Of a stretch of 20,403 bases of DNA, positions 15,373 through 20,403 are shown piece after piece (within the stretch, counting starts at the first letter, position 1; the number at the start of each line of letters is the position of its first letter). The DNA is from Bacillota bacterium. Lineage in GTDB: Bacteria; Eremiobacterota; SpSt-956; JAKJGF01. A program made the position numbers and the translations under genes. The DNA is taken from the NCBI GenBank assembly GCA_029555925.1, contig JAKPQU010000131.1, positions 1-20,403 of the forward strand, given 5' to 3'. The notes beneath the pieces are model-generated. The model saw only the letters and a program-made list of their open reading frames with translations. It made no database searches and had not been told where the DNA came from.

Positions 15373-16485
15373 TCACTCTCTCCATATATACATTAATCTC
15401 GGACTTGTCGGTACAAGTGTTTTAATCTGCTCGTCAATTTTACTCTGAGGATTTAAGTTTTCAACTGTTTCAGAAAGTAAATCGAAAAAAGTAATATTCT
15501 GCTTTATTTTCACCAGTTTTGCGTCTTTAATGCCTGCAAGGTCTCTTGCTGCATTGAATGCGTCATCGAGATAGCCTATTTCGTCTATAAGGCCTATATC
15601 CTTTGCCTGCTGTGATGTAAATATGCGGGCATCGGATATTATTTTAAACTGTTCATCTGTTATGTTCTTACGTCCGTCTCTTACAACTTTAAAGAATCTC
15701 TGACTCATTTCCCTGACCATTTTATTAAGCAATTCATTTTCCTCTTTTGTCATATCTCTTGTGGGAGATGCAATATCTTTAAGTTTCCCTGATTTAATAG
15801 TTACACTTTCCAGACCTATTTTGGTAAAAAGGCCTTCAATATTTGTAAATTCCATGATTACTCCAATGCTTCCCGTAAGGGTTGTAGGCTGGGCAAATAT
15901 CTTCTGCGCTGGAGCAGATATGTAATATCCTCCGGAAGCTGCAAGATCCTGCATTGAAACTACTATGGGAATTTGTTTCTTTCCTTTAAACTTCATTATT
16001 TCATGATGTATTTCATCACATTCCGTAATGCCTCCGCCGGGGCTGTTTACTGATAAAACGATTCCTTTAATATTACTGTCTTCTTCTGCTCTGGCGAGAT
16101 CGTCTTTTATGGTTTCCAGGATACCTTTTTTGTTGTAAAAAGGTGAAGCCTCTGACTGTTCTAAAATAACTCCATTTACTGATATGAGGAGTATTTTGTT
16201 TTTTGAATTTTTATCTCCCTGGACAAATTTTTCATTTCCTACAGGTGCTATTGTTCCTTGAGATGTATCCAGCATGTTTGCAGTGACTACGATACTTAGC
16301 ACTACATTTACACCTACACTCAACAATAAAAGAGCACCGAATACAATAGTCAACCAGAAAGTAATGGATTTTTTCTGTGATTTATGTTCTTCTTTTTTGG
16401 GTTCAAACTGAGGTTCAGGTTTGAACTGACGTTCAGGTTCAGACTGAGGTTCAGGAATATTTCCCGGTATATTAGTTTCATCCAT
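15373..16485 (-). CDS. sppA: Signal peptide peptidase SppA-type, S49 family serine protease
   Basis: This is a 370-residue membrane-anchored protease of the short SppA form, predicted to degrade leftover signal peptides. The cytoplasmic N-terminus (1-40) is Pro/Glu/Gln-rich with repeated PEPQ-like units; a single membrane helix spans about 41-68 and the protease domain lies outside. Catalytic Ser184 is in DLAASGGYY and the general-base Lys236 in KSGKLKDIAS, a Ser-Lys dyad like that of Bacillus SppA. NSPGGG (147-152) and TLTGSIGV (202-209) are family motifs. ATG 16485 has AAGGA 8 nt upstream. Confidence 0.94.
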   Translation of the reverse strand: MDETNIPGNIPEPQSEPERQFKPEPQFEPKKEEHKSQKKSITFWLTIVFGALLLLSVGVNVVLSIVVTANMLDTSQGTIAPVGNEKFVQGDKNSKNKILLISVNGVILEQSEASPFYNKKGILETIKDDLARAEEDSNIKGIVLSVNSPGGGITECDEIHHEIMKFKGKKQIPIVVSMQDLAASGGYYISAPAQKIFAQPTTLTGSIGVIMEFTNIEGLFTKIGLESVTIKSGKLKDIASPTRDMTKEENELLNKMVREMSQRFFKVVRDGRKNITDEQFKIISDARIFTSQQAKDIGLIDEIGYLDDAFNAARDLAGIKDAKLVKIKQNITFFDLLSETVENLNPQSKIDEQIKTLVPTSPRLMYIWRE

Positions 16486-16553
16486 AATGCAGGTCCTTCT
16501 TTCTAAAAAGCCTTTAATGGCCGGATAGTCAGTGAAAATTATAACGAACCTTT

Positions 16554-16582
16554 ATTATAACAGAAGCATAAGTAATATTCAA
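16554..16582 (-). promoter_or_regulatory. Sigma-70-type promoter of the SppA-type gene
   Basis: On the minus strand TTGAAT (16577-16582), 17 nt, then a perfect TATAAT (16554-16559). A second TATAAT lies at 16538-16543. The leader would be about 60 nt. Confidence 0.65.
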
Positions 16583-16673
16583 TAAAGGATAGATTTAAAA
16601 ATGACAGGATTCTCTTAACTTTTTGCGTAAGTCCTGGTTTACCATCTGATACTATTTAGCTTTAGACATAGTA

Positions 16674-16941
16674 GTCTGCCTGCCTGGTGTTCCGGAGAAA
16701 AAAATATCACGGCAGCACAGGTATATTTTATTGAATTATAGTTAGTTTCATAACTATCCATAAATAATGAGCTCGTAATGCGTAAAGCGTAATGCGCAGG
16801 GATTAAACCCGTCACGCGTCACGCGTTACCCGTCACGAAGACTTAAATTCTAATAAGTTATGAAATACACTATATAATGTAAAGTAGCATGATACAAGCT
16901 GTAACTGTTATAAACGTTCCAGTTTAGATTTTTTTCGGAGG
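16674..16941 (+). mobile_element. Miniature element A, copy 1, split by element B
   Basis: The left part (16674-16738) begins gtctgcctgcctg and the right part (16873-16941) ends tttttttcggagg. The right part matches 20326-20392 in inverted orientation with about one mismatch in 67 bp, and the left end matches the gtctgcctgcctg end of that second copy. The two copies together show a palindromic element of about 150 bp with ends of the form gtctgcctgcctg. The right terminus of this copy is lost after 16941. No coding capacity. Confidence 0.7.
16739..16872 (+). mobile_element. Miniature element B (MITE), 134 bp, inserted at TA
   Basis: The ends are tagttagtttcataact (left) and the inverse of tagtgtatttcataact (right), 14 of 17 positions matching. 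TA flanks both sides (16737-16738 and 16873-16874), as expected for mariner/IS630-type target duplication. The unoccupied target, gaattataatg, is visible in element A copy 2 (20388-20398, inverted). The interior has dyad gcgtaa/cgtcacg repeats around gggattaaaccc. It encodes no protein, so it would need a transposase from elsewhere. Confidence 0.75.
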
Positions 16942-17018
16942 CCGGTGGATTTTATAACGTTGATAGCATTTTGTATTACTTATGGTGGAAAAAGAATTTT
17001 ATCACAGAATATTGAGAG

Positions 17019-17070
17019 TGAAAAGTGAAAAGTGAGAAAAAATAGGATTTTACTTACTTTTCACTTTTCA
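17019..17070. terminator. Perfect 15-bp inverted repeat after the Ntn-hydrolase operon
   Basis: tgaaaagtgaaaagt (17019-17033) and acttttcacttttca (17056-17070) are exact inverted copies with a 22-nt loop. It begins 5 nt past the stop at 17076 on the transcribed side. A transcription stop is likely from position, though there is no clean T-run. Confidence 0.55.
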
Positions 17071-17075
17071 ACAAA

Positions 17076-18155
17076 TTATCTCAGGATAGGTAGTAGCCGT
17101 GCTTCTTCGGAAGCCCAGACATCTGCCGGATAGCCTCTTAAAAATCTGTGAAGAGCCTTTTTGTTTTCTACATGAGTCCATATTAAATCTGATGCCCAGT
17201 CAAGATCTTTACCTTCATAAAGAAGCCCTTCTACCATTTCTTTAATGATATTTTCTTTAATAAACCCGTATCTGCAGGCATGGATCATTTCAGAACAGAA
17301 TCTGGAACGATGATCGTTTATTTCTATAAGTCTTTCCTTTGCAGGTTTTTTACCATCAAAAAGAAATATATTGAAATATCCTCCAACACCTATATTATTT
17401 AACGATGCTTCATTGACGGCATCTATGGCCGCAATGGTTCCTTCTGTTCTGTCTATGGTATTCTTTCTTTCTTCCAGAGTGAGATGATTGAAAAATCTGC
17501 TGAAAGAAACATTCGCCATATCAGAGCCGGAACCCTGTGCAACAAAGCCTGAAGGAACCGGTTCATAAAAGGAATGACGCATGGAAAAAAGATATATCTG
17601 AAAACCTCCTGAAGGGTCATAACCTGCTATTATGCCGGCATTGCCAAACACTGCTCCTGCCTGATCTGTGCCGGAAGAGCCTGCTATTTCTTTCATGGCT
17701 TTTTCTATTATTTCTTTTGACTTTATTTTATATTCTCTGCCATCTTTTTTATATTCACCCTGAATAAAATCATCTGTAGTGAAACCGACCATGTTTTTAA
17801 GAGATTCATTTATATGGTCATGTTTTACCTCTGTTATCAGGTTGAATGTCAATTCTGCAATATCCGGTATGGTAAGAAATTTTTCCGGCGGTCCTCCTTC
17901 CAGTTCGACTTGTTTTTTATAAACCTCAAGAATCTTTTCTCTTATTTTGAAGCGTAATTCATCACCTATACTTGACGTTCCTGTATTCCCGTAGGCAGCC
18001 ACTATGCCGTATCTTTCTATTATTTCCTCCGGCACTACAGGGCGAATTTTATCTGCACCGAATATTTTCATTCTGTCATCATTCCAGTGACGCTGTTCAT
18101 CACATATCATAATACCTGAATAATCGTTAAAACGAATAGCATTTATCGAAGTCAT
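17076..18155 (-). CDS. HslV/proteasome-beta-like Ntn hydrolase, predicted catalytic subunit
   Basis: I read this 359-residue protein as an N-terminal nucleophile hydrolase related to HslV and proteasome beta subunits. It begins Met-Thr-Ser-Ile; removing Met exposes Thr2, as in HslV. SGIMICDEQR (13-22) matches the strand and turn holding Asp17 of proteasomes (here Asp19), and DKIRPV (35-40) supplies the equivalent of Lys33 (Lys36). IVAAYGNTGT (51-60) matches the GxAG region, AGYDPSGGFQIY (177-188) the 'agyD..gp.lY' strand and FVAQGSGSDMA (204-214) the GSG loop with Ser209. It is longer than the usual 180-230 residues because of an insertion (about 80-160, including GFTTDDF) and an alpha-rich extension after about 285. 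ATG 18155 overlaps the upstream paralogue by ATGA and has AAGGAG 11 nt upstream. No ATPase gene is adjacent. Family membership is inferred from motifs, not from a search. Confidence 0.75.
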   Translation of the reverse strand: MTSINAIRFNDYSGIMICDEQRHWNDDRMKIFGADKIRPVVPEEIIERYGIVAAYGNTGTSSIGDELRFKIREKILEVYKKQVELEGGPPEKFLTIPDIAELTFNLITEVKHDHINESLKNMVGFTTDDFIQGEYKKDGREYKIKSKEIIEKAMKEIAGSSGTDQAGAVFGNAGIIAGYDPSGGFQIYLFSMRHSFYEPVPSGFVAQGSGSDMANVSFSRFFNHLTLEERKNTIDRTEGTIAAIDAVNEASLNNIGVGGYFNIFLFDGKKPAKERLIEINDHRSRFCSEMIHACRYGFIKENIIKEMVEGLLYEGKDLDWASDLIWTHVENKKALHRFLRGYPADVWASEEARLLPILR

Positions 18156-19210
18156 ACGATAGAGTTCTCCTTTTTAAAAATATCATGGCTGCTGATGGTT
18201 ATTTTTTCCCTGTCCATTTTATAATTTCTCAAACATTTGTCCAGTTCAGACAGGTCAGAAGCTTTTTCGAAGAGCAGTTCTTCTGCTTTCTGCCATGGCA
18301 TTTGTTCAAATATAACAGACGTAATTATTTTTACAGTATCTTCTTTAGTAAGTAAATCCTCTCTGAAGGCTCTTACTGTTTCAATACATATGTGAGAAGA
18401 GCTGTCTGAAATTTCCTTCATATGTTCTCCTTCAGAGGAAAGAAGGACAAGCCGAATATTTCCTCCTATCTGGCTGTAATGTTCCCACGATTCGATTACT
18501 GCATTGAATACCGTTAATATTCCTTCTTCTTTGCCGAGGCCTTTTCTTCTTTTATCTACACTATATCTGTTAATAGTGTTTGCAAATTCACTTCCTCCTG
18601 CATATTTGCCTGCGCCAAGGCAGTCAAAACCGCAGGAATAAAAGGAGAGAACTCCATCCTGTTCCTTTATACAGTAGGCATGGAACCCGTCTGATGCAAC
18701 ACCGGCAATACAGGCTTCATTGGGTGGTATTACAAGAGTGGTATCCTGAGATTTTTCCTTCATATCTATGATATTTTCCACTCTTTTCCTGATTTTTTCC
18801 TGTTTTATCTGATAAACAGAACCGTTTTTTCTGTAAGATTCTGCCGTAAAATCATCTCTGTTAAAACCGAAAAGGAATTTGAGTCTGTTATTGATTCTGC
18901 GGCCATGAACCTCATGAAAAGCTTTAAGCACAATTCTTGCAAGCTCTTCTACCTTCAGCACTCCGTAATTGCCTGAAGAGAGATATTGTTCCATATATTT
19001 TTTAGTAATAAGATATACTTCATAATGAAAGGGAGGATAACCGGTACCTCCTGTGAATAATTCCACTCCTGACTTCCTGACCTCTTCCGGAACACATGAA
19101 TAAAGACTGTCTGAAAAGAAACTTTTACGATTCCGCAAAAACCAGCTCTCCTTATCAACACATATACAGCCGGAATTCTGGTTAAAGCGCATAACACTGA
19201 CTGTGGCCAA
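18152..19210 (-). CDS. HslV/proteasome-like paralogue, predicted non-catalytic subunit
   Basis: This 352-residue protein is a diverged paralogue of the next gene, colinear throughout: RFN at 8-10 in both, Asp19 in both, VPEE at 40-43, GGTG (54-57) in place of GNTG, ACIAGVASDGFHAYCI (166-181), CLGAGKYAGGSEFAN (197-211) and the shared insertion with FGFNRDDF (114-121) and a C-terminal helical part. It lacks two key residues: position 2 is Ala (Thr is at 3, so not terminal once Met is removed), and the lysine matching Lys36 is absent (SDSLYSC). It is thus probably an inactive structural subunit. The start is TTG 19210, with AAGGAGG 7 nt upstream across a T-run; the next in-frame ATG (19192) would remove the first strand. 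It is the first gene of a two-gene operon. Confidence 0.7.
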   Translation of the reverse strand: MATVSVMRFNQNSGCICVDKESWFLRNRKSFFSDSLYSCVPEEVRKSGVELFTGGTGYPPFHYEVYLITKKYMEQYLSSGNYGVLKVEELARIVLKAFHEVHGRRINNRLKFLFGFNRDDFTAESYRKNGSVYQIKQEKIRKRVENIIDMKEKSQDTTLVIPPNEACIAGVASDGFHAYCIKEQDGVLSFYSCGFDCLGAGKYAGGSEFANTINRYSVDKRRKGLGKEEGILTVFNAVIESWEHYSQIGGNIRLVLLSSEGEHMKEISDSSSHICIETVRAFREDLLTKEDTVKIITSVIFEQMPWQKAEELLFEKASDLSELDKCLRNYKMDREKITISSHDIFKKENSIV

Positions 19211-19253
19211 AAAAAACCCTCCTTAATTTTATAATTTATATTGAGATTGCAAT

Positions 19254-19299
19254 GCGTAATGTGTTACGCGAGTATTATACAAAAATTCTCATCATTATA
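19254..19299 (-). promoter_or_regulatory. Candidate promoter boxes and leader hairpin of the Ntn-hydrolase operon
   Basis: Two TATAAT boxes on the minus strand (19294-19299 and 19274-19279) lack a good -35. A perfect hairpin, gcgtaa/ttacgc with a 4-nt loop (19254-19269), lies right after the second box and would open the leader RNA, about 45 nt before the TTG start. Confidence 0.4.
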
Positions 19300-19422
19300 G
19301 CCATTACTGTAGTGAACATAAAGAATACATATTCGCTCCAGTGACGCATAATAATGCGGGGCACGGGAGGAAGATTTTTATTACATAAGATGTTAATGAA
19401 TAATTTTGTATTATTCACTACA

Positions 19423-19492
19423 AGTGAATAGTGAGCAGTGATGGTTTAAGTTCACTACTCACTATTCACTACTCACTATTCACTACTCATTA
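19423..19492. repeat. 14-bp tandem repeats with inverted partner
   Basis: ttcactactcacta is repeated at 19451, 19465 and, imperfectly, 19479. The stretch 19423-19441 (agtgaatagtgagcagtga) is the inverse of 19452-19470 with one mismatch. The array ends right at the stop of the TPR gene (19493), so it would fold into a hairpin at the end of that message. Confidence 0.75.
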
Positions 19493-20128
19493 TTAATATC
19501 TTTTTCTTCCGAAAAAATCTATAGATCTGTCTTTCTTTATTTTTGCTACCTGTTGTTCCCCTATTTTTCTGTCGCAGTAGCCTTTATAAACGAACCATAC
19601 AATAAATAATATTATGAAAGAAACTATTACAAAAACCCATAACTTAATATCTTCTGCCATGGTTCTGACAGGTATTTCTGCTGTGAATTTATATTTTCTT
19701 GATAATTCCTCTATATCCTTTATATAAGGAGATTTATTATCAAGCTTTATCGATTGACTGAAAGCTTCCTGTGCTTCTTTGATTTTATCTGCCTGTAAAT
19801 AGGCAAATCCGAGAGCAAAAAGCATTACAGGTTTGTTTTTGTTATAAAACATCATTCTATCGGTTTTGTCTTTATAAAAGGCAATACATTGATCCATTTC
19901 TACAGGTGTCTTTTTACTTAAATATGTACAGCTTTTAACATATATCTTATGGGCTTCCAGCAGGTTTGCATCCTGTTTAATTATTTCAAAAGCCTCCTGT
20001 TTTGCTTTTGTATATCTTTTATTATCATAATCATCCTGGGCCTTTCTCATGAGCTGACCGACAGTATCGGCGCAGGCAACGGCATATACTATTACCAGAA
20101 AAAGCAGCAAGATTTTCATCTTATTCAT
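19493..20128 (-). CDS. TPR protein with N-terminal signal and C-terminal membrane helix
   Basis: This is a 211-residue protein of unknown role, numbered from ATG 20128. The N-terminus MNKMKILLLFLVIVYAVACADT is a signal-peptide-like segment; a Cys after AVA could be a lipobox, though Ala at -3 is not typical. TPR-like helical repeats lie at about 25-60 and 100-133 (ALGFAYLQADKIKEAQEAF is the clearest). A membrane helix follows at about 161-182, then a short basic tail ending FFGRKRY. This suggests an exported TPR domain held at the inner membrane with a cytoplasmic tail. An earlier TTG (20143) is in frame, but GGAG 9 nt before ATG 20128 favours the latter. It precedes the Ntn-hydrolase pair by about 280 bp on the same strand. 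Confidence 0.78.
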   Translation of the reverse strand: MNKMKILLLFLVIVYAVACADTVGQLMRKAQDDYDNKRYTKAKQEAFEIIKQDANLLEAHKIYVKSCTYLSKKTPVEMDQCIAFYKDKTDRMMFYNKNKPVMLFALGFAYLQADKIKEAQEAFSQSIKLDNKSPYIKDIEELSRKYKFTAEIPVRTMAEDIKLWVFVIVSFIILFIVWFVYKGYCDRKIGEQQVAKIKKDRSIDFFGRKRY

Positions 20129-20157
20129 AAAAATCATCTCCAATTCTATTTATTATA

Positions 20158-20257
20158 TAGTTAGTTTCATAACTATCCATAAATAATGACCTCGTAATGC
20201 GTAAAGCGTAATGTGTGATGCGCAGGGATTAAACCCGTCACGCATCACGAAGACTTA
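20158..20257 (+). mobile_element. Miniature element B, copy 2, right end missing
   Basis: It starts tagttagtttcataact next to TA and matches copy 1 (16739 onward) nearly base for base through gcgtaaagcgtaatg, the gggattaaaccc core and cgaagactta. The right inverted end seen in copy 1 is absent. It begins 30 bp upstream of the TPR gene start; a TATAAT box on the minus strand (20152-20157) abuts its end. Confidence 0.7.
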
Positions 20258-20307
20258 TATCAAATTGCTTTAATTAAACTGAACAATTTGAATAACAGGT
20301 AAATACT

Positions 20308-20403
20308 GTCTGCCTGCCTGATGCTCCTCCGAAAAAAATCTAAACTGGAACGTTTATAACAGTTACAGCTTATATCATGCTACTTTACATTATAATTCAA
20401 TAA
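20308..20403 (-). mobile_element. Miniature element A, copy 2, uninterrupted (runs off window)
   Basis: It is inverted relative to copy 1 and starts gtctgcctgcctg at 20308. The stretch 20326-20392 matches 16875-16941 with about one change, and 20393-20403 continues into the sequence left of the element B insertion in copy 1. It therefore shows the empty site. The far end is outside the window. Confidence 0.7.

Larger units (their letters stand above)
16486..17075. other. 590-bp intergenic region holding promoter and nested miniature elements
   Basis: No gene is supported here. From left to right it holds the promoter region of the SppA-type gene (16538-16582), miniature element A interrupted by miniature element B (16674-16941), and a perfect 15-bp inverted repeat (17019-17070) just past the stop of the Ntn-hydrolase operon. 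Confidence 0.8.

Noticed and set aside
17076..18155. Anbu-type proteasome homologue
   Set aside because: Anbu proteins are shorter and lack the long insertion and C-terminal extension seen here; the motifs look closer to HslV.

Overview
The window looks like a chromosomal segment of an AT-rich, probably anaerobic bacterium. Radical-SAM maturases HydE and HydG imply an [FeFe]-hydrogenase. Large multi-PAS signalling proteins, Hanks-type kinases and PATAN/DUF4388 modules are frequent in deltaproteobacteria-like lineages and poorly cultured phyla, but the phylum cannot be fixed from this sequence. All genes except one membrane protein gene (14136-15275) are on the minus strand, so transcription mostly runs from high to low coordinates.

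Layout from right to left. 19493-20403: a small TPR protein with a C-terminal membrane helix, preceded by two miniature repeat elements. 17076-19210: two overlapping paralogous genes resembling HslV/proteasome-beta N-terminal nucleophile hydrolases, both with the same extra insertion and a long C-terminal extension. The second gene keeps the Thr, Asp and Lys expected of an active site; the first lacks the Thr and the Lys. 16486-17075: a nested pair of miniature elements. 15373-16485: an SppA-type S49 peptidase, convergent with an AI-2E-family membrane protein. 11429-13956: hydE and hydG.

4307-11105 is a signalling cluster: a predicted Hanks pseudokinase, a 1283-residue receiver/PAS/GAF histidine kinase and an overlapping NtrC-type sigma-54 activator with its own PAS domain. 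1-3251 is a second signalling pair: a zinc-ribbon Ser/Thr kinase fused to a PATAN and winged-helix module, and a protein with two more such modules ending in an 84-bp in-frame tandem repeat that runs off the window.

The histidine kinase and NtrC protein overlap by 26-29 bp and are almost certainly partners. The pseudokinase probably scaffolds or modulates them. Cysteine-rich PAS domains in both suggest, as inference only, redox or metal sensing, which would suit the hydrogenase-maturation neighbours. The two Ntn-hydrolase-like genes overlap by ATGA and probably form a hetero-oligomeric proteasome-like particle; no ATPase unfoldase is visible nearby. Most intergenic gaps carry short dyad-symmetric, tandemly repetitive DNA, and two families of non-coding mobile-like elements are present, one inserted in the other at a TA dinucleotide.
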